DNA from: an uncultured Verrucomicrobia subdivision 3 bacterium
GTDB lineage: Bacteria > Verrucomicrobiota > Verrucomicrobiia > Limisphaerales > UBA11358
NCBI GenBank assembly: GCA_903884535.1
Contig: CAISEZ010000148.1
Coordinates: 1 to 45,012 of the forward strand
Reading direction: 5' to 3'
DNA length: 45,012 nt
A program made the position numbers and the translations under genes. Positions 30,081 through 37,685 of the stretch are shown here, in pieces. Position 1 is the first letter of the stretch. Each line of letters starts with the position of its first letter. Below the pieces are notes generated by a model. It was not told where the DNA came from. It ran no database searches and saw nothing but the letters and a program-made list of their open reading frames with translations.

Positions 30081-31184
30081 TCATTTTTCCAGGGCGAGCG
30101 TGTAGCTGGTGCTGCGTCCGCCCGCCTCGTCCTTGGTCAGGATGTTTCGTCCCAGCAGGTCGCTGATATCACGCAGCGCGCTGTCTTGTGAGCACTTCGT
30201 CAGCTTCGCCCATTTGGAGCTGGTCAGCTTGCCTTCAAACCCGTCGAGCAGCCGATTGATGACCTTGCGCTGCCGCTCATTGAACGACTCGCCTGCGTGC
30301 GCCTTCCAGAAACCAGCCTTGATAAGAACCGATTCCAAAGTCTGCTCGGATGCCGCGATGGCACGTTTCAGACAATTCAAAAACCACTCCAGCCATTTCG
30401 TGATGTCGAGGCTGCCTTTCTGGCAATGTTCCAGCACGTTGTAATAGGCGCTGCGCTCATGCTGGATTTGCGCCGACAGGCTGTAAAACCGCTGCGCCGT
30501 TCTTTCCGAACGCGCCAGCATCAGGTCGGCAATCGCCCGCGCGATACGGCCGTTGCCATCTTCAAAGGGATGGATGGTGACAAACCAGAAATGCGCCAGC
30601 GCCGCCTTGATCACCGGATCACGGTCAGACGAAGCATTGCACCACTTGATGAAGCGGGACATTTCCTTTTGCAGCCGGTCAGATTCAGGCGCTTCGTAAT
30701 GAACTTTCTCCCGGCCAATCGGTCCGGAGACAACCTGCATTGCTCCGCTCTGTTTCCTCCGCCATGCGCCGACCGTGATGCGGCGCATTCCGCTCCTTCC
30801 GGTCGGGAATAGCGCGGCGTGCCAGCCATAAAACCGTTCTTCTGTTAACGGTTCAGCATATTTTCGCGTGGCATCCAGCATCACTTCCACGATACCTTCC
30901 ACGTTGCGGTCTATGGGCGGCAGCGCGCCAATATCCATCCCCATCCGTCGTGCCAGGGATGAACGCACTTGTTGCACATCCAGTTTTTCGCCCTCGATCT
31001 CGCTGGTCTTGACCACGTCCTGCGTAAGCGTTTGCAACGTGGCTTCTTCGCGCAAGGGAAAGCCAAGCGCTTCCATCCGGCCCAGCAGACGACCCTGCCA
31101 ATGGCGCACGTCGGCCAGCAGGCCGGCCAGCGCCGCCTCATTCCATCGGAACTCCGGCCATTCCTTGCGTTCGTGGATATACAT
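30081..31184 (-). CDS. Fic family protein with N-terminal DUF4172 domain
   Basis: A 367-residue Fic enzyme, predicted to transfer AMP or another nucleotide moiety to target protein hydroxyls. The start MYIHERKEWPEFRWN is typical of DUF4172. The inhibitory helix motif TSEIEG (60-65, S/T-x-x-x-E-G) precedes the Fic core, so it is self-inhibited (class II). The catalytic motif is HPFEDGNGR (205-213), complete. The C-terminal 100 residues contain a winged-helix part (LTSSKWAKLTKCSQDSALRDISDLL). This suggests autoregulation by DNA binding. The start at 31184 is the first with family sequence. Confidence 0.9.
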   Translation of the reverse strand: MYIHERKEWPEFRWNEAALAGLLADVRHWQGRLLGRMEALGFPLREEATLQTLTQDVVKTSEIEGEKLDVQQVRSSLARRMGMDIGALPPIDRNVEGIVEVMLDATRKYAEPLTEERFYGWHAALFPTGRSGMRRITVGAWRRKQSGAMQVVSGPIGREKVHYEAPESDRLQKEMSRFIKWCNASSDRDPVIKAALAHFWFVTIHPFEDGNGRIARAIADLMLARSERTAQRFYSLSAQIQHERSAYYNVLEHCQKGSLDITKWLEWFLNCLKRAIAASEQTLESVLIKAGFWKAHAGESFNERQRKVINRLLDGFEGKLTSSKWAKLTKCSQDSALRDISDLLGRNILTKDEAGGRSTSYTLALEK

Positions 31185-31573
31185 ATAAACTCCGCAATGT
31201 GTGCGGCGAATATACACCTGATTCGCCGCAGCTCGCAAGGTTAAACACCGCAGAATACGCGGTGGATAAACCCTCAATTCACCGCCCTGGAAGCCGCCGG
31301 AAACTTCACCGCATCCCGCCACTGCGCCACCTCATCCACGCGCTCCCGCTGGTTATGCGTTCAGTGCCTCTTGGATCGTTTTGACCGGCAGGAAATGGGT
31401 TCTGACTATTAACACGAGGCCGGCTGTTCACTAGGATTTAGCCATGCCGCGGCAACTGTAAAGCAACGGTCACCCAGTTTTACTCCGGCTTAAATTCATT
31501 TTGCTTCATGGGTTCAAGCTTCACTTGTGCAACCAAGTTTGGATGGTGGTGCTTGGTTTTTTTAGATAATGCC
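31185..31573. other. Gap between fic and the CPBP gene, with island border
   Basis: This stretch holds the fic leader, a short open frame on the minus strand (31274-31360, THNQRERVDEVAQWRD then KFPAASRAVN and a stop) that looks like the tail of a lost gene, the right inverted repeat at 31478-31502, and heptads at 31536-31556. I see no complete gene. The tail-like frame lacks any upstream continuation because a stop precedes it. Confidence 0.4.
31478..31502 (-). repeat. Right inverted repeat of the island
   Basis: The 25-base TTTTACTCCGGC..AAATTCATTTT is the near reverse complement of the left repeat at 28341-28364. Heptads AGTTTGG, ATGGTGG, TGCTTGG (31536-31556) follow outside. Confidence 0.6.
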
Positions 31574-32308
31574 TCACCAGAAATTCCACGCGCCCTTCCA
31601 CACCACCCAGACGCCCAGCAGAAAATTCGTGACGGCGTGCGCCGTCATCGCATCGCCCAGGCGGTTTTTGCGGAGCACCAGCCACTGAAACGCCGCGCCA
31701 CACAAAATCCCCGCCAGCCATTCGTTGTGGGAAAAGCCGAACACCGCCGCCGTCGCCAGGAACGGGATCGGCAAAAATTTATTCAACGGCACGGATTGAA
31801 AATCCGGCTTGGCGATATAGCGGTATAAAAACGAGCGGTAAAAAATCTCCTCCAGCGGCGGCACGATAAAAGTGGAGCCGAGAATCCGCACGATCACGAA
31901 CAGCCACGCCAGCGCGGAGCCGGCGCCGAAGGCTGCGTTGGGATTCCATGGAATGACCGGCTTTGCCTCCGAACACAGAAAGCCAAGGCCGATTTTCTTA
32001 AAAAACGGGAAAATATAATTCTGAAATAGCTCGTTGGAATGAGGATAATAATGGTCAATGCCGACCCACACGGCAAACACGCCGATGCCGACGAGGACGG
32101 CTTCCCAACTAAAGGCCCAGCGCATTTCGGCGACGAGCGGATAAATCTCAATGATGAGCCACAAGCCGACGAGCGTTTTGGCGAGGTAAAACCAGTAAGC
32201 CGAGGCCGGCCCGAATTTCCCCTGCGCAGCGGTGAGCAGCACAAAAAAAACAAACGGGACAACGCGCGCTACCAAAGGGGAAGCGGAAAGAATTTTCCGA
32301 AGGCGCAT
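31574..32308 (-). CDS. CPBP/CAAX-type intramembrane metalloprotease (exosortase-associated subtype)
   Basis: A 244-residue membrane protein with about seven helices. It has the CPBP motifs: EEIFYR (EE-x-x-x-R, from about residue 157), FGFSHNEWLAG (F-x-x-x-H) and HAVTNFL (H-x-x-x-N). The arrangement resembles the TIGR03008 CAAX protease-related proteins that accompany exosortase/PEP-CTERM loci; no exosortase is present in the window. It lies four bases after the GspB-like gene, so it belongs to a three-gene unit with the ATPase. Substrate unknown. Confidence 0.85.
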   Translation of the reverse strand: MRLRKILSASPLVARVVPFVFFVLLTAAQGKFGPASAYWFYLAKTLVGLWLIIEIYPLVAEMRWAFSWEAVLVGIGVFAVWVGIDHYYPHSNELFQNYIFPFFKKIGLGFLCSEAKPVIPWNPNAAFGAGSALAWLFVIVRILGSTFIVPPLEEIFYRSFLYRYIAKPDFQSVPLNKFLPIPFLATAAVFGFSHNEWLAGILCGAAFQWLVLRKNRLGDAMTAHAVTNFLLGVWVVWKGAWNFW

Positions 32309-32312
32309 GGTG

Positions 32313-32795
32313 TCAGTTGCTCATGCCGAGCTTCACGGTTTTGCCGTCGGCATCAATCAGCGTCACGGTGTATTTCGAAATTTCCTTCACGCGATACTGT
32401 TTGAAGTGGTCGCCGGGCCGGACGGTTTTGCCGTCCACAATCGCGCTAGGCATGGTGGGCGAATAAAAAATCCCCTGCAACACCGGCGCGTCCACCGGAT
32501 TCACCGGGGCGGGCGGCTCGGGGTGCGGCGTGACAACGGGCACCGGCACGACCGTCACCTCCGGCGTGCCCGCCGGGGTCGGCGTAGTCATGATGTTGCG
32601 AACGGCGTTATGCGCCACCGACCAACCGATGAAAAAAATCGCCGCGAAAATCAGGATGATGATCACTGACGGCATCAGCCACGCCGGCACCGAGGACGGT
32701 TCCTCGGCCACTGGCCGCAGCGGCGGCAACGCGTTGGGCGTGTTGCGCGGCGGGGCCTGCTTGGCGCGTTTCAGGGCGTCGTTGATCAAGCTCAT
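32313..32795 (-). CDS. GspB/ExeB-like secretion accessory protein
   Basis: A 160-residue protein starting with MSLINDALKRAKQ, a hallmark of GspB/ExeB. A membrane helix follows (PSVIIILIFAAIFFIGWSVA, about 42-61), then a Pro/Val-rich linker and a small periplasmic domain (LQGIFYSPTMPSAIVDGKTV and VKEISKYTVTLIDADGKTVK) resembling the C-domain of GspB. It overlaps the ATPase gene by four bases. ExeAB pairs help assemble the type II secretin in the cell wall, but no gsp genes are in the window. Confidence 0.85.
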   Translation of the reverse strand: MSLINDALKRAKQAPPRNTPNALPPLRPVAEEPSSVPAWLMPSVIIILIFAAIFFIGWSVAHNAVRNIMTTPTPAGTPEVTVVPVPVVTPHPEPPAPVNPVDAPVLQGIFYSPTMPSAIVDGKTVRPGDHFKQYRVKEISKYTVTLIDADGKTVKLGMSN

Positions 32796-33607
32796 GCGTG
32801 AATATTTCCTTCGAGTTCGCGGATGGCGCGGCCGACCATCCGATAATTAACCCGATAACTGCGTTCCACAAAACCGGCCAGCAGCGCCTTGTCGCACACG
32901 GCGTTAACCAGCCGCGGCACGCCCTGGCTGTAACCGAACACCCGCCAGACCGCCGGCCCGGTGAATGCCGGTGCGCCGTTCGATCCCGCCAGCGCCAGCC
33001 GGTGCTGAATATATTGGCCCACCTCCACCCGCGTCAACGCATTCAAATGATACCGCACCGTGATGCGCTGGCGCAGCTGCTTCAGCCGCGGGCTGTTCAG
33101 CCGCTCGCGCAATTCCGGCTGGCCCATCAAAACAATTTGCAACAATTTCCGGTCGTCCGTTTCAATGTTGGAAATTAGCCGCACCTGTTCCAGCAAATCC
33201 TCCGTGAGATTTTGCGCCTCGTCCACGATCAACACCGTTTCCTTGCCGGCCAAAGTCTGCTTCAGCAAAAAATCGCTGATCGTCGCCATCGTTTCCAGCC
33301 GGTCCATGCCCTTCACGTCCAAACCGAATTCGGTGGCGATGGCCTTCATCAATTCATTCGCGCTCAGCACCGGATTCAAAATCAGCGCCGTGGAAAAATG
33401 GCCGTCGAGATGTTCGAGCAGCGCGCGGCACAGCGTCGTCTTGCCCGCGCCGACCTCGCCAGTGAGCTGAACGAAACCCTTCCGCTCGCGAATGCCGTAA
33501 AGCAGGTGGTTGAACGCCTCGCGATGCTTGGTGCTGTGGAAAAGAAAGCGCGGGTTCGGCGTGATGTCGAACGGCGACAGCTTCAATCCATAAAACTCCA
33601 GATACAC
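32792..33607 (-). CDS. ExeA/GspA-like AAA ATPase
   Basis: A 271-residue ATPase. It opens MYLEFYGLKLSPFDITPNPRFLF, as in ExeA and the XrtA-locus secretion ATPases. Walker A is TGEVGAGKTTL (about 48-58) and Walker B LIVDEAQNL (about 124-132). A sensor segment LRQRITVRYHL follows. It lacks the C-terminal peptidoglycan-binding domain of full ExeA, so it is the short type. It heads a unit with gspB-like and CPBP genes. The unit probably helps build an envelope secretion or sorting complex. Confidence 0.88.
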   Translation of the reverse strand: MYLEFYGLKLSPFDITPNPRFLFHSTKHREAFNHLLYGIRERKGFVQLTGEVGAGKTTLCRALLEHLDGHFSTALILNPVLSANELMKAIATEFGLDVKGMDRLETMATISDFLLKQTLAGKETVLIVDEAQNLTEDLLEQVRLISNIETDDRKLLQIVLMGQPELRERLNSPRLKQLRQRITVRYHLNALTRVEVGQYIQHRLALAGSNGAPAFTGPAVWRVFGYSQGVPRLVNAVCDKALLAGFVERSYRVNYRMVGRAIRELEGNIHA

Positions 33608-33652
33608 ACGCGGTGTTTAGCAAAAAAAGGTGGGCGCCGCAAAGAAAAGGTT

Positions 33653-34792
33653 TTATTCCGCCGGTGGCCGGGAGGCGCAAATCTTCCGGGCCGCGGTCAC
33701 CAGCGCTGTCGCTTCCGCCGGCGTGCCGATGGTGATGCGCAAAAATTCCCGCACCGTCGGCGTGCTGAACCAGCGCACCAGGATTTTTTGGTCGCGCAGC
33801 TTTTGCAGCCACGCTTCCGCCGGAAATGCCGGCGGCCGGGCGAGGATGAAATTCGTCTGGCTTGGCAGCACGCGGAAGCCCAGCGCCGTTAATTCGCGCG
33901 AAAGTTTTTCGCGCGTCGCGATGATTTTTTGGAAATTCGCGCGGTAGTATTTCAGGTCGTCCAATGTCGCGACGGCGGCGATCTGGCCAAGGCCGTTCAC
34001 GTTGTAGCTGTCGCGGATTTTGTCCAGCGCCGCGATGAGATCGGCATGGCCGACGAAATAACCGACGCGCTGGAAGCACAGCGAATACGCCTTGGAAAAC
34101 GTTCGCGCCACGAGGACATGCGGATATTTCAAGGCCAGTGCCAGCGCGTTTTCCTCCGCAAAATCCACGTAAGCCTCGTCCAAAATCACCACGCCTTTCT
34201 GCGCGCGGCACAGCGTTTCCAGTTCCGCCGTGGCGTAGCCGCGACCGCTCGGCGCGTTCGGCGTTGTCACGAACGTCAGCGCCGCCTGAAAATCCCAGGC
34301 CCGGCTGCGTTTCAATTCCGCGACGTGAGGCAGGGTGAAATCCGGATTCAGCGCCACCACATTTTTCAGCGCGCCATGGATGTCCGCCAGCACCGGATAC
34401 AGCGAATAGCTCGGCGTAAAATACTGCACCGTCGCCCGCTTCAGGCTGCTGGCGCCGCGTTTCGGTTCCACAAACGCGCGAGTCGCCAGCGCCAGCACTT
34501 CATCCGAGCCGTTGCCGACGAGGATGTTTTCCGGCCGACAACCGTGCAGCGTCGCCAGTTGTTCGCGCAGCGCCTGCGCCGTGGGATTCGGATACAGCCG
34601 CAGCCGGCCGTCCACCGACGCCTGGACCGCCGCCAGCACTTTCGGCGACGGCGGATACGGATTCTCGTTCGTGTTGAGCTTGATCAAGCCTTTGATCTGC
34701 GGCTGCTCGCCCGGGACATACGCGTGCAATTCGCCGAGGTGCGGGCGGATCAGCGAAAGCGGCTTGTGATTGGTGGCTGGTCGTTTGGACAT
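33653..34792 (-). CDS. hisC: Histidinol-phosphate aminotransferase
   Basis: PLP enzyme of histidine synthesis, converting imidazole-acetol phosphate to histidinol phosphate. The 379-residue protein has NTNENPYPPSP (40-50), GNGSDEVL (93-100), FVTTPNAPSGR (174-184), DEAYVDF (205-211) and the Schiff-base Lys234 in FSKAYSL with QRVGY after it. The C-terminal arginine in REFLRITIG binds substrate carboxylate or phosphate. No other his gene is near. It ends 45 bases before the ExeA-like gene on the same strand and may be transcribed with it. Confidence 0.93.
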   Translation of the reverse strand: MSKRPATNHKPLSLIRPHLGELHAYVPGEQPQIKGLIKLNTNENPYPPSPKVLAAVQASVDGRLRLYPNPTAQALREQLATLHGCRPENILVGNGSDEVLALATRAFVEPKRGASSLKRATVQYFTPSYSLYPVLADIHGALKNVVALNPDFTLPHVAELKRSRAWDFQAALTFVTTPNAPSGRGYATAELETLCRAQKGVVILDEAYVDFAEENALALALKYPHVLVARTFSKAYSLCFQRVGYFVGHADLIAALDKIRDSYNVNGLGQIAAVATLDDLKYYRANFQKIIATREKLSRELTALGFRVLPSQTNFILARPPAFPAEAWLQKLRDQKILVRWFSTPTVREFLRITIGTPAEATALVTAARKICASRPPAE

Positions 34793-34997
34793 TGGATAAT
34801 TTCAAATGAAAATCCGCTGAAAGTCCAGCGCGCGTGCAACGGCCCGACTGCCACCGGTAAAACCGCAACCGGCTTTGGCCGCCGGGAGAACGTTGGACAA
34901 ACCCAAGAAATCAAAATAAGGTTTGGAACATGAAGCAGGTTAGGCAGCAAACTCAATCACCGATGATGCTTTAGACGGCATTGACAAGTTTGGTTAT

Positions 34998-35453
34998 ATG
35001 CGCACGTTTTTCATCGTCTGTGGAATTGTTTCAAGCCTTGTAGTCGGCTTGTTTATTTTCGTGCGGATCGCTGTTGAGAAGGACTTGCAAGGTAGCAAGC
35101 CTTACATTACCTACACGAGATTAATTTGCGTTGCATCAGATTGTGACAAATATAAGACGCAGTATGGTGTATGGCCAAACTCTCTGGAACAGTTGCGTTC
35201 ATTCCGACCTGAATTGATTGACTGGGCTAAAGATGCGTGGGGGCAAGGTGATGATGTATGGGGACGTTATGTTGTGCTGATTCCGTATGATAGTTCCCTT
35301 GGTTATGGCCGGATTATTAGTTATGGACGCGATGGTAAACCTGGAGGCATCTGTGCTGATCGCGACTGTGAAGTTCGATTCCCAACTCAAGCCAATTCCG
35401 ATTGGAACAAGCAACAGGGAGCGGGATTGCCACGACCACATTTTCGACCGTGA
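34998..35453 (+). CDS. Single-pass protein with pseudopilin (GspG)-like C-terminal domain
   Basis: A 151-residue protein. One N-terminal membrane helix (about 4-24) is followed by a C-terminal part with TQYGVWPNSLEQL, then KDAWGQGDDVWGRYVV and IISYGRDGKPGG. This W-P-x-x-L / D-x-WG / Y-x-SYG-x-DG pattern is that of type II secretion GspG C-domains and of many orphan Verrucomicrobia and Planctomycetes proteins. No prepilin cleavage motif (GFTLIE) is seen, so it is probably a membrane-anchored relative. It is less GC-rich than its neighbours. It follows hisC on the other strand. Confidence 0.65.
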   Translation: MRTFFIVCGIVSSLVVGLFIFVRIAVEKDLQGSKPYITYTRLICVASDCDKYKTQYGVWPNSLEQLRSFRPELIDWAKDAWGQGDDVWGRYVVLIPYDSSLGYGRIISYGRDGKPGGICADRDCEVRFPTQANSDWNKQQGAGLPRPHFRP

Positions 35454-35507
35454 CATTACATTTTACTGCGCCGCCAATTCAAGATTAGCCTGCCAATTCC
35501 CTGCGCA

Positions 35508-35589
35508 CTCGACACCGCGTCCACGGCTGGTTAGCTTTTAAGCATGAATTTTCTCGTCAACGGCGGCGCGGGCTTCATCGGCTCGCACG
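35508..35589 (+). repeat. 82-bp direct repeat, copy 1 (dead start of the epimerase gene)
   Basis: The 82 bases match 36091-36172 at 78 positions. They contain an upstream part (CTCGACACCGCGT.., GGCTGGTTAGCTTTTA) and the first 15 codons of an epimerase-like frame starting at 35544. Here the Rossmann motif reads NFLVNGGAGFIGSH (Thr to Asn), and the frame departs after GSHA. It is a truncated relic or target duplication. Confidence 0.85.
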
Positions 35590-35616
35590 CGGCGAAACTT
35601 CAAAATAATTTGCGTC

Positions 35617-35850
35617 ATGCCCACGATTTTTGAAAAGGACGGCTTCCGGTTTTTCTTTTACAGCAACGACCACCGCCCGATTCATGTCCACGTCCGCCAC
35701 GGCGGCGGCGAAGCGGTTTTCAACGTGGAGCATGAAGTGGAACTGCGCGAATCGCAGGGCCTCAAGCTCCGCGAATTGTCCCGGGCCGAAAAACTTGCGG
35801 AGGAAAATAAAAAGCTGATAATTGAGAAGTGGCATGAACATATTGACTGA
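35617..35850 (+). CDS. DUF4160 protein, possible toxin-antitoxin partner
   Basis: A 77-residue protein: MPTIFEKDGFRFFFYSNDH, then RPIHVHVRHGGGEAVFNVE and an E/K-rich helical end. The F-x-F-Y-S-N-D and H-V-H-V motifs are those of DUF4160. Such genes are often next to DUF2442 genes, and the pair is predicted to be a toxin-antitoxin-like module; which one is the toxin is not settled from sequence. The next gene overlaps by 17 bases. The pair lies between two copies of the epimerase start. Confidence 0.85.
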   Translation: MPTIFEKDGFRFFFYSNDHRPIHVHVRHGGGEAVFNVEHEVELRESQGLKLRELSRAEKLAEENKKLIIEKWHEHID

Positions 35851-36088
35851 CATCGCCGTGGCCGCCGTGCATGTGAACGGGCAAATCATTGTCCGCATGG
35901 AAAGCGGCGCGGAAATCCGTTTTCCCGTCGCGGCCAATCCCCGGCTCGCGCGCGGCACCCCGCCGCAGTTGAACCACATCGAGATTTCTCCGTTCGGTCT
36001 GCATTGGCCGGACTTGGACGAAGACTTGTCGTTTCGCGGTCTGCTGGAAGGCAACCACGGGCAGTTCCAGAAAAAGGCCAAAGTCTGA
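35834..36088 (+). CDS. DUF2442 protein, partner of DUF4160
   Basis: An 84-residue protein: MNILTDIAVAAVHVNG, VRMESGAEIRFPVAANPRL and the DUF2442 hallmark WPDLDEDLSFRGLLEG. The ATG at 35834 is preferred because it lies within the end of the DUF4160 gene, giving tight coupling, and matches the family length. The stop is two bases before the second copy of the 82-bp repeat, so the cassette fits closely between the copies. Confidence 0.85.
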   Translation: MNILTDIAVAAVHVNGQIIVRMESGAEIRFPVAANPRLARGTPPQLNHIEISPFGLHWPDLDEDLSFRGLLEGNHGQFQKKAKV

Positions 36089-36090
36089 CG

Positions 36091-36172
36091 CTCGACACCG
36101 CGTCTGCGGCTGGTTAGCTTTTAACCATGAATTTTCTCGTCACCGGCGGCGCGGGCTTCATCGGCTCGCACG
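36091..36172 (+). repeat. 82-bp direct repeat, copy 2 (intact start of the epimerase gene)
   Basis: Matches 35508-35589 with four differences. It covers the leader and the first codons of the complete epimerase gene at 36127, including the normal NFLVTGGAGFIGSHV. Confidence 0.85.
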
Positions 36173-37080
36173 TCTGCGAACGCCTCCTCCGCGACGGCCA
36201 CCGCGTCTGGGCGTTCGATGACTTGAACGATTTCTACGATCCGCAATGCAAGCGCGCCAACCTCCGCGAAATCCAGGCGCTCGCCAAACCGTTTGAATTT
36301 GTCCACGGCGATCTCATCGATGCCGCCGCGCTGGCCGGACTTTTTTCGGCCGTGAAATTTGACCAGGTCATCCACCTCGCCGCCCGCGCCGGCGTGCGGC
36401 CGAGTCTGGAGCAGCCGGCGCTTTACCAGCGCGTGAATGTCGAAGGCACGGTCAACGTCCTCGAAGCCGCGCGCAAAACCGGCGTGAAAAAAATCACCAT
36501 CGCGTCGTCGTCGTCGGTTTATGGCGTGAATGCCAAGGTGCCGTTCAGCGAGAGCGATCCGATTTTTTCCGCCGTGTCGCCCTACGCCGCCAGCAAGCTC
36601 GCGTGCGAGGCGCTCGGCCACACGTGGCACCACATTTACAAAATGGACGTGGCGATGCTGCGGTTCTTCACGGTTTACGGCCCGCGCCAGCGGCCGGATC
36701 TGGCGATCCACAAATTCACCGCGCTGATTGATGCCGGCCAGCCGATTCCGGTTTTCGGCGACGGCAGCACGGCGCGCGATCACACGCATATTTCGGATAT
36801 TCTCGAAGGAATTATTGCCTGCACGCAGCGCGAATTTGGCTTCGAGATTTTCAACCTCGGCGAATCGCAGACGGTGAAATTGAGCGGGCTGATTTCGCTC
36901 ATCGAAAATGCGCTCGGCAAAAAAGCCGTGATTGACCGGCAACCGCTCCAGCTCGGCGATGTGCCGATCACGTTCGCCGATGTTTCCAAGGCGCGGCGGA
37001 TGCTGGGCTACCAGCCGCAGGTGAAGGTGGAAAAAGGCATTCCGCTTTTTGTTGATTGGTTTCGCAAAAACCGGCAGTAA
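36127..37080 (+). CDS. NAD-dependent epimerase/dehydratase (UDP-glucuronate 4-epimerase-like)
   Basis: A 317-residue extended SDR. The NAD-binding motif is TGGAGFIGSH (6-15), HLAARAGVRPSLE carries the substrate loop, SSSSVYG precedes the active site, and the catalytic YAASK (about 154-158) is complete. FFTVYGPRQRPDLA is the motif of UDP-glucuronate 4-epimerases. It makes a nucleotide sugar for surface polysaccharide, with the exact substrate uncertain. Its first 46 bases and leader are duplicated upstream, with the DUF4160/DUF2442 pair between the copies. The gene is nevertheless intact. Confidence 0.92.
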   Translation: MNFLVTGGAGFIGSHVCERLLRDGHRVWAFDDLNDFYDPQCKRANLREIQALAKPFEFVHGDLIDAAALAGLFSAVKFDQVIHLAARAGVRPSLEQPALYQRVNVEGTVNVLEAARKTGVKKITIASSSSVYGVNAKVPFSESDPIFSAVSPYAASKLACEALGHTWHHIYKMDVAMLRFFTVYGPRQRPDLAIHKFTALIDAGQPIPVFGDGSTARDHTHISDILEGIIACTQREFGFEIFNLGESQTVKLSGLISLIENALGKKAVIDRQPLQLGDVPITFADVSKARRMLGYQPQVKVEKGIPLFVDWFRKNRQ

Positions 37081-37100
37081 TAAGGCAATCGCAAGGCAAC

Positions 37101-37682
37101 ATGAGCAATCAAAAATTCACCCGTCCACCGCTGGCCGAGGCTTTGGCCGCCTGGCAAAAATGTCTCGCCGACCATGCGCTGCCGCCGGAAACGCTGTGGA
37201 TCTTCGCTGAAAATTTGTGCATCGAACATTCGCGCGCCGTGCCCGGCAGTTTTCGCATCGGCTTCCAGACGCGGTTCACGCCGCCGCCGGACGACGCGAT
37301 TGAAACGGCCTATGACCACTTCAGCGATTCGGATGAGCGGGTGGTTTTTTACCGGCTCGGTTCGGTCGGCAAAAAATCCGTCTGCATTTTATTGTGCGAC
37401 GCGTGGTTCGAGGAAAAAAACGCGCGCGACGGTTTTGCGCGGATTGACGACTGGCGGCTTTCGTTTTATCCCGGCCACGCCGGCGACATCGAGGAGATCG
37501 CCGACTTGAGCCGCTGGCTGCACCGCGTCAAGCGCGACCGCGCGTTTCACGATTTCGATTTCAGCATGTCGCTGGAAACCATCGAGGAACTTCGCGAACA
37601 TGGTCGCACGCTGCTGCCTTACGAGCGGTTCGCGCAAAAAATGCTGCACCGGCTCCGGCGCGTTTTGGGCAACCCGGAATAA
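37101..37682 (+). CDS. Hypothetical soluble protein
   Basis: A 193-residue protein that I do not recognise. No signal or membrane segment is seen. It has FAENLCIEHSRAVPGSFRIG and FTPPPDDAIETAYDHFSDSDE in the first half, then VVFYRLGSVGKKSVCILLCDAWFEE, and a basic helical end. Codon usage matches the neighbourhood. It starts 20 bases after the epimerase and probably shares its transcript. The ATG at 37101 is chosen because an upstream in-frame start overlaps the epimerase's end. Confidence 0.65.
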   Translation: MSNQKFTRPPLAEALAAWQKCLADHALPPETLWIFAENLCIEHSRAVPGSFRIGFQTRFTPPPDDAIETAYDHFSDSDERVVFYRLGSVGKKSVCILLCDAWFEEKNARDGFARIDDWRLSFYPGHAGDIEEIADLSRWLHRVKRDRAFHDFDFSMSLETIEELREHGRTLLPYERFAQKMLHRLRRVLGNPE

Positions 37683-37685
37683 TTT

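Larger units (their letters stand above)
28341..31502. mobile_element. Accessory island with HNH nuclease, HTH protein and Fic protein
   Basis: The left end AAAATGAATTCAAGCTGGATAAAA (28341-28364) and the right end 31478-31502 are imperfect inverted repeats: the reverse complement of the right end differs by two substitutions and a one-base insertion. Between them are three genes, all on the minus strand, of defence or phage-related type, while flanking genes are ordinary core genes. Heptad arms of opposite sense lie just outside. No transposase or integrase is present, so it is either moved in trans or a degraded insertion. The borders are inferred. Confidence 0.5.

Noticed and set aside
31274-31360. 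28-codon minus-strand frame with a protein-like tail
   Set aside because: It resembles the end of a lost gene, but a stop lies directly upstream and nothing else supports it, so it is only noted in the gap entry.
28341-31502. An insertion sequence or transposon with its own transposase
   Set aside because: Inverted ends are present, but none of the three genes shows transposase or integrase motifs.
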